NCBI GenBank assembly: GCA_016806145.1
Contig: CP063166.1
Location: 4,898,001-4,962,000 of the forward strand
DNA length: 64,000 bases
Source of the DNA: Variovorax paradoxus
GTDB lineage: Bacteria; Pseudomonadota; Gammaproteobacteria; Burkholderiales; Burkholderiaceae_C
Direction of reading: 5' to 3'
Under the pieces are notes generated by a model. The model was not told the origin of the DNA. It saw nothing but the letters and a program-made list of their open reading frames with translations, and did not search any database. Below are positions 1-9,410 of the stretch, piece after piece. The translations under genes and the position numbers were made by a program. Each line of letters starts with the position of its first letter. Within the stretch, counting starts at the first letter, position 1.

Positions 1-2229
1 GAGGACGGCTACCAGCAGGACCCGCCCGAGTACGTGCGCTGGGCGCGCGAGCAGGAGCCGGTGTTCTACAGCCCGAAGCTCGGCTACTGGGTGGTCACGC
101 GCTTCGAGGACATCAAGGCGATCTTCCGCGACAACCTCACCTTCAGCCCCTCGATCGCGCTCGAGAAGATCACGCCCACCGGCCCCGAGGCCAACGCGGT
201 GCTCGCGAGCTACGGCTTCGCGCTCAATCGCACGCTGGTCAACGAGGACGAGCCGGCCCACATGCCGCGCCGCCGCGTGCTGATGGACCCGTTCACGCCC
301 GAGGCGCTCAAGCACCACGAGCCGATGGTGCGCCAGCTCGCGCGCGAGTACGTCGACCGCTTCATCGACGACGGCCGCGCCGACCTGGTCGACCAGATGC
401 TGTGGGAGGTGCCGCTGACCGTGGCCCTGCACTTCCTCGGCGTGCCCGAGGAGGACATGGACACGCTGCGCCAGTACTCGATCGCCCACACCGTCAACAC
501 CTGGGGCCGCCCGAAGCCCGAGGAGCAAGTGGCGGTGGCGCATGCGGTCGGCAACTTCTGGCAGTTCGCGGGCAAGGTGCTCGACAAGATGCGCCTGAAC
601 CCCGACGCGCCGGGCTGGATGCCCTACGGCCTGCGCAAGCAGAAGGAGCATCCCGAGGTCGTGACCGACTCCTACCTGCACTCGATGATGATGGCCGGTA
701 TCGTGGCCGCGCACGAGACCACCGCCAATGCCACGGCCAATGCGATGAAGCTGCTGCTGCAGCATCCGCAGGCCTGGCGCGACATCTGCGAGGACCCGGG
801 CCTGATCTCGAGCGCGGTCGAGGAATGCCTGCGCCACAACGGCTCGGTCGCGGCCTGGCGCCGTCTCGCGACCAGGGACGTGCAGGTCGGCGGCATAGAC
901 ATTCCCGCCGGCTCGAAGCTATTGATCGTCACCTCGTCGGCCAACCACGACGAGGCGCATTTCGCCGATGCCGACCTGTTCGACATCCGGCGCGACAACG
1001 CCAGCGACCACCTGACCTTCGGCTACGGTTCGCACCAGTGCATGGGCAAGAACCTCGCGCGCATGGAGATGCAGATCTTCCTCGAGGAGTTCACGCGCCG
1101 CCTGCCGCACATGAAGCTGGCCGAGCAGCAGTTCAGCTACGTGCCCAACACCTCGTTCCGCGGCCCCGAGCACCTGTGGGTCGAATGGGACCCGGCCCAC
1201 AACCCCGAGCGCCGCGATGCCGCGCTGCTCGACCAGCAGGTGCCCGTGCGCATCGGCGAGCCCTCGAAGCATGCGATCTCGCGCCAGATGGTGGTGCAGA
1301 GCGTGACCCCGGTCGCCGAGGGCGTGCTGAAGCTGCGCCTGGCCACGCCCGACGGCCGCCCCGTGCCGCGCTGGACGCCGGGTTCGCACATCGACATCGA
1401 ATGCGGCTCGCCCGACCTCTCGCGCCAGTACTCGCTGTGCGGCGACCCGGCCGAGGCCGACGTGCTCGAGATCGCCGTGCTGCGCGAGGACGAAGGCCGC
1501 GGCGGCTCGGCCTGGGTGCATGCCAACGTGCGCCCCGGCGACAAGCTCAAGGTGCGCGGCCCGCGCAACCACTTCCACCTCGACGAGAGCCGCCAGCGGC
1601 TGATCCTGATCGCCGGCGGCATCGGCATCACGCCCATCGCCGCGATGGCGCGCCGCGCCAAGGCCTTGGGCCTGGATTACGAGATCCACTACAGCGGCCG
1701 CAGCCGCGCGCGCATGGCCTTCGTCGACGAGCTGGCCGCGCTGCATGGCGAGCGCCTGCATGTCTACGCGAAGGAGGACGGCCTGCGCTGCGACCTCGCC
1801 GCGCTGCTCGCCACCCCGCGCGAAGGCACCCAGGTCTATGCCTGCGGCCCCGCGCGCATGCTCGACGCCCTCGAGGCCTGCTGCGCCGCCTGGCCCGAGG
1901 ACTCGCTGCGCGTGGAGCATTTCGAATCCAAGCTCGGCACGCTCGACCCGTCGAAGGAACATGCCTTCGAGGTCGAGCTCAAGGACTCGGGCATCGTCGT
2001 GCCCGTGCCGGCCGACCGCACCGTGCTCGACGCGCTGCGCGCCGCCAACATCGACGTGCAGAGCGACTGCGAGGAGGGCCTGTGCGGCTCGTGCGAGGTG
2101 CGCGTGCTGGCCGGCAAGGTCGACCATCGCGACGTGGTGCTGACGCGCTCGGAGCGCGAGGCGAATGCAAGGATGATGACTTGCTGCTCGCGGGCTTGCG
2201 CGGGGGAGCGGTTGGTATTGGAGCTTTGA
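1..2229 (+). CDS. Self-sufficient cytochrome P450 (CYP116B type), 5'-truncated by window edge
   Basis: The reading frame is open from base 1, so the true start lies left of the window; 742 residues are visible and the family is usually about 770-800. It is a three-domain fusion. The P450 domain (about residues 1-400) has the I-helix AGIVAAHETT, the ExxR motif EECLR and the heme loop FGYGSHQCMGK, whose Cys codon is 1039-1041. Next comes a phthalate-dioxygenase-reductase-like FMN/NADH module (about 420-640) with RQYSL and GGIGITP. Last is a plant-type [2Fe-2S] ferredoxin domain with CEEGLCGSCE and a later Cys. Known family members hydroxylate or dealkylate small aromatic and other hydrophobic substrates in the cytosol without partner proteins; the substrate here cannot be read. 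It converges on the siderophore export operon and a palindrome separates them, so a role in siderophore synthesis is doubtful. Confidence 0.93.
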   Translation, partial: EDGYQQDPPEYVRWAREQEPVFYSPKLGYWVVTRFEDIKAIFRDNLTFSPSIALEKITPTGPEANAVLASYGFALNRTLVNEDEPAHMPRRRVLMDPFTPEALKHHEPMVRQLAREYVDRFIDDGRADLVDQMLWEVPLTVALHFLGVPEEDMDTLRQYSIAHTVNTWGRPKPEEQVAVAHAVGNFWQFAGKVLDKMRLNPDAPGWMPYGLRKQKEHPEVVTDSYLHSMMMAGIVAAHETTANATANAMKLLLQHPQAWRDICEDPGLISSAVEECLRHNGSVAAWRRLATRDVQVGGIDIPAGSKLLIVTSSANHDEAHFADADLFDIRRDNASDHLTFGYGSHQCMGKNLARMEMQIFLEEFTRRLPHMKLAEQQFSYVPNTSFRGPEHLWVEWDPAHNPERRDAALLDQQVPVRIGEPSKHAISRQMVVQSVTPVAEGVLKLRLATPDGRPVPRWTPGSHIDIECGSPDLSRQYSLCGDPAEADVLEIAVLREDEGRGGSAWVHANVRPGDKLKVRGPRNHFHLDESRQRLILIAGGIGITPIAAMARRAKALGLDYEIHYSGRSRARMAFVDELAALHGERLHVYAKEDGLRCDLAALLATPREGTQVYACGPARMLDALEACCAAWPEDSLRVEHFESKLGTLDPSKEHAFEVELKDSGIVVPVPADRTVLDALRAANIDVQSDCEEGLCGSCEVRVLAGKVDHRDVVLTRSEREANARMMTCCSRACAGERLVLEL

Positions 2230-2255
2230 GGCTCCTCGCGCAATGTTGATCCCTG

Positions 2256-2315
2256 CCGTTCGGGCTGAGCTTGTCGAAGCCTCGCGCAAGGCTTCGACAA
2301 GCTCAGCCCGAACGG
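2256..2315. repeat. Long perfect palindrome (REP-like / bidirectional terminator) between convergent genes
   Basis: Two perfectly complementary 26-base arms (2256-2281 and 2290-2315) flank an 8-base loop. The element lies 26 bases after the P450 stop and 13 bases before the acylase stop, where a bidirectional terminator would be expected. The arm contains the CTTCGACAAGCTCAG-type core that, from memory, recurs in intergenic palindromes of many proteobacteria, so it may also be a dispersed REP-like repeat. I saw no second copy in this window. Confidence 0.8.
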
Positions 2316-2328
2316 TTGAAAAGCGCGT

Positions 2329-4734
2329 TCAGGGCCGCAGCGTCTCGCGCACCAGCAACGGATCGCGCGCGATCTCCTCCTCGCGGAACGGAAAGCGCAG
2401 CCAGTCCTTGCGCGCATAGCGCAGCACCGGCGCGGCGCCCGCGCCGTTCGTCACCGCGGTCTCGCGCTCGCCGTGCGCGAGCAGCGTGCGGGCCTGCACG
2501 CCGCGTGCGTCGAAGTGGACGATCTGCAGGTAGGTGTTGCCGTGCGAAGTCTCGCGCAGGGTGTAGTCGCCGTCGCGCGCGCAGGCGTTGGTGAAGTAGC
2601 CCTCGGCGTCGCAGCCGCCGTAGAGCGGCACCGTGCGCCCTTCGCTGCGCGCGAAGCGGTACATGCCCAACGGAGCGTCGAGCGACCAGCCTTTCGAAGC
2701 CATGTCTTCGACCGCACCGGCCAGCGCGAGCGCCACGCGCGGATCCGATGCACGGATGCCGTCGGGCGTCGACAGCGGCGCCTGCGGCGAGAACGGCGTG
2801 GCGTAGAGCTCGGCGGGCGGAATCTTCCGCAGCCGGTCCCAGAAGAAATCCCACAGCAGCGCGCCGCGGTCCTGCGCGTCCGCGCGGTTCGACCAGCGCC
2901 GCAATACCGCGCAGGCCGGTCCGATGCCGGCCATGGACACGGCCTTGCCGCACAGCGCATCGAGCAGTGGCGCCTTGAAGCGGTCGGCGCTGTAGGCGCG
3001 CGGTTCCAGCGCCTCGACCGCCAGTCGATCCGCGAGATCGCGCGCCGAGCCCGCGCCGGCACCGGCGAGCTGGGCCGCGATGCGGTGGCCCTCGCGCCCG
3101 CGCAGCGAGAGCGGTCGTGCTTCGTCGCCGAGGCCGGCCGCGAAGCCTTCGAGCGGTTGCGCCGGATTGGCCAGCCAGTGGCTGTCGTTCATGTTGGCGA
3201 CATAGTCCTCGCGCAGCAGGCCGGGCATTCGCGCGGCGGGCATGGCGCCAGGCTGCACGGCGGTTGGATCGGTGCGCCAATCGCAGGCCGAGCGGCTGCC
3301 GTCGAGCACGGGCACGGTCGCATCGAGGGCGGCGAAGGCCTTTGCCAGCGGTGTCGCGCAGGCGGCGCGCAGTGCATCGGGGACGTCGGGCACCGCGCCG
3401 ATGTCGGCATACCAGGCGCGCTGGTCGCCGCGGCCGATGGCGATCGTGTTGACCCACGACATCGCGGCCTCCTCGCGCTGGATCGCCATGAACTCGTCGA
3501 GCGAGCGCGCGCGGTTCCAGCGCAGGAAGTTGCGGAAGATGCGCGGGTTGTCGGCATTGACGTCGCGGATCGCGAGCGCGCCGACCGCGCTCCAGCCCAG
3601 CGCCGGATGGCGCGCGCCGAGATCGATCACGGGCCCGAAGCGCGTGCGCCAGAGCGTGCGGCGCACCGTTGCGAAACTCCCGTCGGGGCGGCGCACGGCG
3701 ACCGCGAGCGGCAGCGGCTGCATCGGCTCGGAGATGCCGTCGAGCATGTAGCGCGTGGGGGCCGCCGGGTCCAGCCGCAGCGCGAACAGGCCGAAGCGCC
3801 GCGCGGCCGACACGGTGTGGCTCCACGCGACGTCGTGGTTGAAGCCGATCATCACGATCGGGATGCCGAGGAAGCTCACGCCCGCGACGTCGAGCGCACC
3901 CGGCAGCGTGAGATGAACCTGGTAGAAGCGATCGGGGCCACCCCAGTACCAGTGGGGATTGCCGAGCAGCACGCCGCCCTGGGCACCGGTGGCCGCGCCG
4001 CCGAAAGCGAGCGCATTGCTGCCGATGCCGGGCGCGTCGCCCACGGGGATGCGAAGCCGCTCCGGGAGCGAGAGCCGGTCCGTGGGCGATGGCGGCGCGG
4101 GCGCGGTCGGCTGTGCCTTCGCGATCTCGGCGACGAACTGCGTGTAGCCGCCCGCGAGGCCGGCCGCGATCATGCGGCGCTCGATGTCCTCGGGGCCGAT
4201 GGGTTGCACCCAGGCCGCGTCCATGCAGGCCGGCCGCTCGGTGTCGGTTTGGCGCGCGCCGGCCGCGCGCAGTTGGCGCAGCTGACTGTTGTAGCCCCGC
4301 GCATAGCCCGCGACCAGTTCGCGGATCTCGGGCGGCTGGGCCCGCCGGAAGCGCTCGAGGGCGTCGGCATCGGCGAAGGCCCTGAAGAAGAAATCGAGAT
4401 CGAGATTGGTCGGCAGGCCGAAGGTGGAACGGGTCGACGGCTTCGCGTCGGGCCCGAAGTAGAAGGAGCGCTGGCCGCTGTAGGTGACGAAGGCGTCGGC
4501 GAGCGTGCACAGCGCATCCTGCGCCTGCGCATGGCCCTGGCCGAAGCCCAGGCCGTGCCAATCGGTCGCCCGGATGTGCGGAATGCCGTCGGTGGTGCGG
4601 CGGATGTCGACGGCCGTGCGGCCATCGGCCGGCAGCGCGGCGGGCCGGGCCTGGACGAGCACGGCGACGCCGAGGCCCAGCGCCAGCGCCGCTGCCGCTT
4701 TCCGGATCGGCCGAAGCGCTTCAGCCCGGCGCAT
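2329..4734 (-). CDS. PvdQ-like penicillin/acyl-homoserine-lactone acylase family Ntn-hydrolase
   Basis: This 801-residue protein has an N-terminal signal peptide (hydrophobic stretch at about residues 12-30) and is expected in the periplasm. It has the architecture of penicillin-acylase family proenzymes: an alpha chain, a spacer, then the autoprocessing nucleophile in GIGSNALAFGG, with Ser239 as the presumed first residue of the beta chain. Downstream are conserved segments such as GNPHW and GFNHDVAWSHT. PvdQ removes the fatty acyl chain from the pyoverdine precursor in the periplasm; that is family knowledge. Its place as last gene of the exporter operon suggests siderophore maturation or acyl trimming, but AHL or other amide hydrolysis is possible. 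The ATG at 4734 is chosen because it starts the signal peptide and overlaps the preceding stop by 14 bases, which implies coupling. An upstream extension to 4932 reads as antisense-like junk. Confidence 0.85.
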   Translation of the reverse strand: MRRAEALRPIRKAAAALALGLGVAVLVQARPAALPADGRTAVDIRRTTDGIPHIRATDWHGLGFGQGHAQAQDALCTLADAFVTYSGQRSFYFGPDAKPSTRSTFGLPTNLDLDFFFRAFADADALERFRRAQPPEIRELVAGYARGYNSQLRQLRAAGARQTDTERPACMDAAWVQPIGPEDIERRMIAAGLAGGYTQFVAEIAKAQPTAPAPPSPTDRLSLPERLRIPVGDAPGIGSNALAFGGAATGAQGGVLLGNPHWYWGGPDRFYQVHLTLPGALDVAGVSFLGIPIVMIGFNHDVAWSHTVSAARRFGLFALRLDPAAPTRYMLDGISEPMQPLPLAVAVRRPDGSFATVRRTLWRTRFGPVIDLGARHPALGWSAVGALAIRDVNADNPRIFRNFLRWNRARSLDEFMAIQREEAAMSWVNTIAIGRGDQRAWYADIGAVPDVPDALRAACATPLAKAFAALDATVPVLDGSRSACDWRTDPTAVQPGAMPAARMPGLLREDYVANMNDSHWLANPAQPLEGFAAGLGDEARPLSLRGREGHRIAAQLAGAGAGSARDLADRLAVEALEPRAYSADRFKAPLLDALCGKAVSMAGIGPACAVLRRWSNRADAQDRGALLWDFFWDRLRKIPPAELYATPFSPQAPLSTPDGIRASDPRVALALAGAVEDMASKGWSLDAPLGMYRFARSEGRTVPLYGGCDAEGYFTNACARDGDYTLRETSHGNTYLQIVHFDARGVQARTLLAHGERETAVTNGAGAAPVLRYARKDWLRFPFREEEIARDPLLVRETLRP

Positions 4735-6217
4735 CGGCCAGCGCCGTGTCCGACGCCCCGGCGCGCCAGCCGCCACCGAGCGCCCGGTACAGCGCGACGC
4801 GGGCTTCGAGCCTGGCCTGCATGAGTTGCACCTCGCGGTCGCGCGCCTCGTGCAGCGTGCGCTGCGCGTCGAGCAGCACCAGCAGCGTCTCGGCACCGGC
4901 GCGGTAGCGCGACTCGGCGAGGGTTTCGGCACGCCGGGCCTGGTTCAGTTCCTCGGCCTGGGCCAGCGCCTGCGCGTCGAGGCTGGAGACCGCACCGAGC
5001 GCGGTCTGTGCATCGGACAGCGCGGCGGCGATGGCAGCGCGATAGGACTGCAGCAGTTCCGCGCGGCGAGCCTCGGCGAGCTCGCGCTCGCCCGCGAGAC
5101 GGCCGCCGTCGAACAGCGGCGCGGCGATGCCGGCGGTGAGCCTGTAGAGCGGATTGCCGAACCAGCCGCCGGTGCCCGAACCGGACCCGCCGAGCATGGC
5201 GCCCAGCGATACGCTCGGCAGCAACGCGGCGCGCGCGGCATGCACGTTCTGGTCGGCTGCGGCCAGCCGGGCCTCGGAGCGCGCGATGTCGGGCCGGCGT
5301 ACCAGCAGTTGCGACGGCAGACCGGGATCGACGGGCGGAATGCGCAACTGCGCGAGCCGCGTGGCATCGCCCCCGGCCGCATCGCCCGGCCGTGCGATGG
5401 CATCGAGTCCGCGCAACAGCGCCAGTTCGGTGACCGCATCGTCGGCGCGCTGACGCATCGCCGCGAGTTCGCGCTCGCGCGCGGCCACCAGGCCACGCTG
5501 CTGCGCGAGTTCGAGCGGTGTCGCGGCACCGGCCGCATGGCGCGCGCTCACCAGCCGCAGCAGCCGGCGCGCGTTGTCGAGGCTGTCGTGCGCGATCGCC
5601 GCGCGCTCGCGCAGGCCGCGCAGCCGCAGCCACGACGACGCGACTTCCGCGCGCAGGCCCACGCGCACCGCGTCGCGGTCGAAAACGCTCGCACGCCAGC
5701 CCTGCAGGCCTTCCTGCCCGAGGGCCGCCTGGCGGCCCCAGAGGTCGAGCTCGTAGCGCGCCGCGAAACCCGCGAGATGCCGGCTGCCCTCGACCGTTCC
5801 CTGGCCGCCCAGGCGGCCCTCGCGGCTGGCATCGACATTGGCGCTCAGCACGGGCCAGCGCGCCGCGCCCGCGACCCTCGCCTGGGCCCGGGCCGCCTGC
5901 ACGCGCGCGAGCGCCATCGCGAGATCGTGGCTGCCGGCGTCGGCCTCGTCGATCAGCGCGTCGAGCTCGCCGCTGCCGAAGCCGCGCCACCATTGCGCGT
6001 CGGGCGCGGCCGCGGATGCCGCCCGAACGGCAGGCGCCTCCAGCGGCAACGCCGCCGCCCGCCAGGCGACGGGCAGCGGCACCGCGCGCTCGGCGGACTC
6101 GGGCGGTGCGGCGCAGCCCGCCGCGACCAGCGCGCCGACCAGCACGCCGGCGCGCCACCGATGCGGGGAGGCGCAGGAGGTCGATGTATCGAACGTGCGG
6201 GACAGCGAGAAGGGCAT
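4721..6217 (-). CDS. NodT-family outer-membrane efflux lipoprotein (OpmQ/TolC-like)
   Basis: This 498-residue outer-membrane factor has a lipoprotein signal ending in a lipobox-like LVAAGCAAPP near residue 35. It carries the two repeated OEP domains of the RND/MacAB outer-membrane channel family: WWRGFGSGELDALIDEA at the start, and the alpha-barrel segments with LVRRPDI and SLGAMLGGSG. It should form the trimeric outer-membrane duct of the pump whose other parts are encoded immediately upstream; only 15 bases separate it from the permease stop. The order adaptor, ABC permease, OMF equals that of pyoverdine PvdR-PvdT-OpmQ, so siderophore secretion or recycling is the inferred job. The C-terminus overlaps the acylase start. 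Confidence 0.9.
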   Translation of the reverse strand: MPFSLSRTFDTSTSCASPHRWRAGVLVGALVAAGCAAPPESAERAVPLPVAWRAAALPLEAPAVRAASAAAPDAQWWRGFGSGELDALIDEADAGSHDLAMALARVQAARAQARVAGAARWPVLSANVDASREGRLGGQGTVEGSRHLAGFAARYELDLWGRQAALGQEGLQGWRASVFDRDAVRVGLRAEVASSWLRLRGLRERAAIAHDSLDNARRLLRLVSARHAAGAATPLELAQQRGLVAARERELAAMRQRADDAVTELALLRGLDAIARPGDAAGGDATRLAQLRIPPVDPGLPSQLLVRRPDIARSEARLAAADQNVHAARAALLPSVSLGAMLGGSGSGTGGWFGNPLYRLTAGIAAPLFDGGRLAGERELAEARRAELLQSYRAAIAAALSDAQTALGAVSSLDAQALAQAEELNQARRAETLAESRYRAGAETLLVLLDAQRTLHEARDREVQLMQARLEARVALYRALGGGWRAGASDTALADAPG

Positions 6218-6232
6218 GGGAATTCGGGACCG

Positions 6233-8191
6233 CTATTGGGACGCCAGCGCGACCACGGGATCGAGGCGCGCCGCGTGGCGCGCGGGCATGAAGCCGAACA
6301 CCAGGCCGGTCAGCACGGCGCAGCCGAAGGCGCCGAGCACCGCCAGCGGCGAGAACACCACCGGCACGCCGGCCAGCAGCAGCGCGGACACGACCAGCAG
6401 GCCGACGACCACGCCGGCCGAGCCGCCGACCGCGGTCACGAGGACCGCCTCGGTCATGAACTGGCGCTGGATGTCGGTCTGGCGCGCGCCGGTGGCCATG
6501 CGGATGCCGACCTCGCGCGTGCGCTCGCGCACCGTCATCAGCATCACGTTCATCACGCCGATGCCGCCGACCACCAGCGAGATCGCCGCGATCAGTCCGA
6601 GCATCAGCGTCATCGCGCGCGCGGTCTCGGACTGCGCCCGGATCGCCTCGACGCGGTTCCACACCCGCACATCGTTCACGCGCCGATGCTCGGCGAGGCT
6701 GGCCTCGATCGCGGCGCCCGTGGCGGCCGCACGCTCCATGTCGCGGACCTGCACGCCGATCCAGGTCGGATGCGAATGGCCGAACAGCCGCGCGGAAGCG
6801 GCCGAGAACGGCACGACCACGCGGCTGTCCTGGTCTTCGCCGCCGCTGGTGCCCTTGGCGGCAAGCACGCCGACCACCTCGAACGGCACCTTGTCGATGA
6901 GCACGTCCTGCCCGATGGGATCGCCGCCGTCCGCGAACAGCGCCTTGCGCACCGTCTGGCCGATCACCGCCACCTTGGCGACACGGCGATCGTCCTCCTC
7001 GTCGAACATCCGGCCCTCGGTCGTGGCCCAGCCCAGCACGCGGGAGAAATCGACCGTGGTGCCGCCGCCCTCGGTGTCGAGGTCGATGTTGCCGCGGCGC
7101 ACCACCACGCGGTCCTCGATGTACGGCGCGACGGCCTCGACGTTGGGCAGGCCGCGCAGGATCTCGACGTCGGCGGGCATCAGCGGCGCCGTTGGCGCGC
7201 GCGTGCTGCCGCCGCGCGCGGCGACGAACATCGTGCGCACACCGAAGATCTCGAACTGCGCGAGCACCTTCTTCTGCGAGCCGCCGCCGACCGCGAGCAT
7301 CGCGATCACCGAGGCGACGCCGATCACGATGCCCAGCAGCGTGAGGCCGGTGCGGAAGCGGTTGATCCACATCACGCGCCAGGCGGCGCGCGCGGCTTCC
7401 CGCAGGTCGGCGGCTATCGAGGCCTGGCCGGCGCGCGGCCCGCGCGACGCATCCCACGCCGGGCGCGGCCCGTCGGCGGCACACGCGTCGCCGGAGTCGG
7501 CCACGATCTCGCCGTCGCGGATCTCCACGATGCGGCGGGCCTGCGCGGCGACCTGCCGGTCGTGCGTGATCAGGATCACCGTGTGCCCCGCGTCTGCGAG
7601 TTCGTGCAGCAGCTTCATCACTTCCGCGCCGCTCTGGCTGTCGAGCGCGCCGGTGGGCTCGTCGGCGAGGATGACGCGGCCGCCGTTCATCAGCGCGCGC
7701 GCGATCGCCACGCGCTGCTGCTGGCCGCCCGACAGCTGGCCCGGCCGATGGTCGAGGCGGGCGCCCATCGCGAGCCGTTCGAGCAGCGCGGTGGCGCGCA
7801 CGCGGCGCTCGGCCTCGGGCATGCCGGCATAGAGCGCGGGAATCTCGACGTTCTCGCGCGCCGACTCGGTCTGCACCAGGTGGTAGCCCTGGAACACGAA
7901 GCCGAAGGTCTCGCGGCGCATGCGCGCGAGCGCGTCGGCATCGAAGCCGGAGACGTCCCGCCCCTCGAACAGGTAGCGCCCGCTGTTCGGCCGGTCGAGG
8001 CAGCCGAGGATGTTCATGAGCGTGGACTTGCCCGAGCCCGAGGCACCCATGATGGCGACGAACTCGCCCGCCTTGATCTGCAGCGAGATGCCGCGCAGCA
8101 CCGGGGTCGGCGGGGGATCGTCGGGCGTGCGCTGGGGCAGGCCATAGGCCCTGCGGATGTCCTGCAGCTCGACCAGCGGCGGCGTGCTCAT
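6233..8191 (-). CDS. MacB/PvdT-like ABC transporter, ATPase-permease fusion
   Basis: This 652-residue protein has the usual MacB length. The N-terminal ABC ATPase (about residues 5-235) has Walker A GASGSGKST, signature LSGGQQQR and Walker B VILADEPTGALDS. A first membrane helix follows near FRTGLTLLGIVIGVASVIAML, then a large periplasmic domain, then three C-terminal FtsX-type helices with the conserved GGIGVMNVMLMTVRERTREVGIR. MacB-type proteins drive substrates from the periplasm through a TolC-like channel by mechanotransmission. The ATG at 8191 gives a canonical MacB N-terminus (MSTPPLVELQDIRR) and overlaps the adaptor stop (8188-8190), so translation is probably coupled. Longer upstream extensions in this frame are read-through of the adaptor gene. 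Confidence 0.93.
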   Translation of the reverse strand: MSTPPLVELQDIRRAYGLPQRTPDDPPPTPVLRGISLQIKAGEFVAIMGASGSGKSTLMNILGCLDRPNSGRYLFEGRDVSGFDADALARMRRETFGFVFQGYHLVQTESARENVEIPALYAGMPEAERRVRATALLERLAMGARLDHRPGQLSGGQQQRVAIARALMNGGRVILADEPTGALDSQSGAEVMKLLHELADAGHTVILITHDRQVAAQARRIVEIRDGEIVADSGDACAADGPRPAWDASRGPRAGQASIAADLREAARAAWRVMWINRFRTGLTLLGIVIGVASVIAMLAVGGGSQKKVLAQFEIFGVRTMFVAARGGSTRAPTAPLMPADVEILRGLPNVEAVAPYIEDRVVVRRGNIDLDTEGGGTTVDFSRVLGWATTEGRMFDEEDDRRVAKVAVIGQTVRKALFADGGDPIGQDVLIDKVPFEVVGVLAAKGTSGGEDQDSRVVVPFSAASARLFGHSHPTWIGVQVRDMERAAATGAAIEASLAEHRRVNDVRVWNRVEAIRAQSETARAMTLMLGLIAAISLVVGGIGVMNVMLMTVRERTREVGIRMATGARQTDIQRQFMTEAVLVTAVGGSAGVVVGLLVVSALLLAGVPVVFSPLAVLGAFGCAVLTGLVFGFMPARHAARLDPVVALASQ

Positions 8192-9345
8192 GGCTTCGCG
8201 GTCTTGCCGAAGGCCGCATCGGCCACGATGCGCTCGCCCGCTTCGATGCCTTCGAGCACCTGCGCGGCAACGCGGTTGCGCACGCCGATGCGGAGCTGCC
8301 GCGTCTCGATGCCGCCATCGCCTTGCAGCACCCGCACCGTGTAGCGGTCCGCGGTGCCCGCCACCGCCGTCATCGCCGCGGTCGGCACCATCACGGCATC
8401 GGCGGCCGAGGCCTCGACGAACGTGACCTGCGCGGTCATCTGCGGCATGAGCTCGCCGTCGGCGTTGTCGATGTCGAACAGCGCCGTGTAGACCACGACC
8501 TTGTTCGGCGTCGCGGGGGCCGCGGCGGTGCTGTCGCTGCCACCGGTCCTGGCCGTCGGCGCCGGCGGGGCCGGCAGCACCTGGCGCACCCTGCCCTGCC
8601 AGCGGCGCCGGTCGTTGCCCAGGGTCGTGAAGTAGACCGGCATGCCGGCCTTGACGCGGCTCACGTCGGCTTCCGACACCTCGGACCACACGGTCATCGC
8701 CGACAGGTCGGCGATGCGCAGCACGTCGGGCGTCTGGTAGGTGGCGTTGAGGGTCTGGCCCTCGCGCGCGGTCACCGACACCACGGTGCCCGCCATGGGC
8801 GCGAAGATGCGCGTGTAGCCGAGCCGCGCCTCGTCGGCCTTGAGCGTGGCCTGGGTCTGCGCGATCTGGGCCTCGAGATGCTCGATGCGCGCGGCCGCCG
8901 AGGCGAACGCGGCCTCGGCGCTCTGCACGTCCTCCTCGCGCGTGGCGCCATCGGCGGCCATCCGGCGCTGGCGCGCATGCTGCTGGCCCGCCAGCCGATG
9001 CTGCGCGCGCTGGTCGGCCAGCTGGGCGCGCAAGCCGGCCAGCGAAGCCCGGCCCGCATCGACGGTGGCACGCTGCACGCTGGGATCGATCTCCACCAGC
9101 AGCTGCCCCTTGTCGACCACGTCGCCGGGCTGAACCAGCAGCCGCAGGATCTGGCCCGACACCTGTGCGCCGACGTCCACGTAGCGCCGCGGCTGCAGCG
9201 TGCCGAAGGCGGTGACGCTCGATTCGATCGTGCCGCGCCGCACGACCGACGACTCCACCGCACTCGCGGGACGCCGTGCCCAGAGATAGCCGGCCGCCGC
9301 CAGGGTGAGGACGAGAACGAGAAGGATGGAAACGATTCTGCGCAT
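8188..9345 (-). CDS. MacA/PvdR-like periplasmic adaptor (membrane fusion protein)
   Basis: This 385-residue adaptor has an N-terminal membrane anchor (IVSILLVLVLTLAAAGYLWA), a lipoyl/barrel-sandwich half (GAQVSGQILRLLVQPGDVVDKGQLLVEID), a long alpha-helical hairpin (about residues 95-180), the second lipoyl half (IFAPMAGTVV) and a beta-barrel region. It links the inner-membrane ABC permease encoded next (4-base ATGA overlap) to the NodT-like channel. A 166-base gap separates it from the exporter gene upstream, and a weak iron-starvation-promoter-like site lies there. No Shine-Dalgarno is evident before the ATG. A role in siderophore export is inferred from the neighbourhood. Confidence 0.92.
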   Translation of the reverse strand: MRRIVSILLVLVLTLAAAGYLWARRPASAVESSVVRRGTIESSVTAFGTLQPRRYVDVGAQVSGQILRLLVQPGDVVDKGQLLVEIDPSVQRATVDAGRASLAGLRAQLADQRAQHRLAGQQHARQRRMAADGATREEDVQSAEAAFASAAARIEHLEAQIAQTQATLKADEARLGYTRIFAPMAGTVVSVTAREGQTLNATYQTPDVLRIADLSAMTVWSEVSEADVSRVKAGMPVYFTTLGNDRRRWQGRVRQVLPAPPAPTARTGGSDSTAAAPATPNKVVVYTALFDIDNADGELMPQMTAQVTFVEASAADAVMVPTAAMTAVAGTADRYTVRVLQGDGGIETRQLRIGVRNRVAAQVLEGIEAGERIVADAAFGKTAKP

Positions 9346-9385
9346 GTCGAGGAAAGGGAGCGTGCGGGCCGTCGGGGCTTGCGCG

Positions 9386-9410
9386 GACGCCGCGAGCGGC
9401 GCGGTCTTTG
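9386..9410 (-). promoter_or_regulatory. Weak candidate iron-starvation sigma promoter upstream of the MacA-like gene
   Basis: Read on the minus strand there is CAAAG, 16 bases, then CGTC, ending 40 bases before the adaptor start codon. Spacing and the -10-like CGTC equal those of the three stronger sites near 11.2-11.6 kb, but the -35-like element differs at two of five bases. In this GC-rich gap a chance match is quite possible. Confidence 0.25.
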
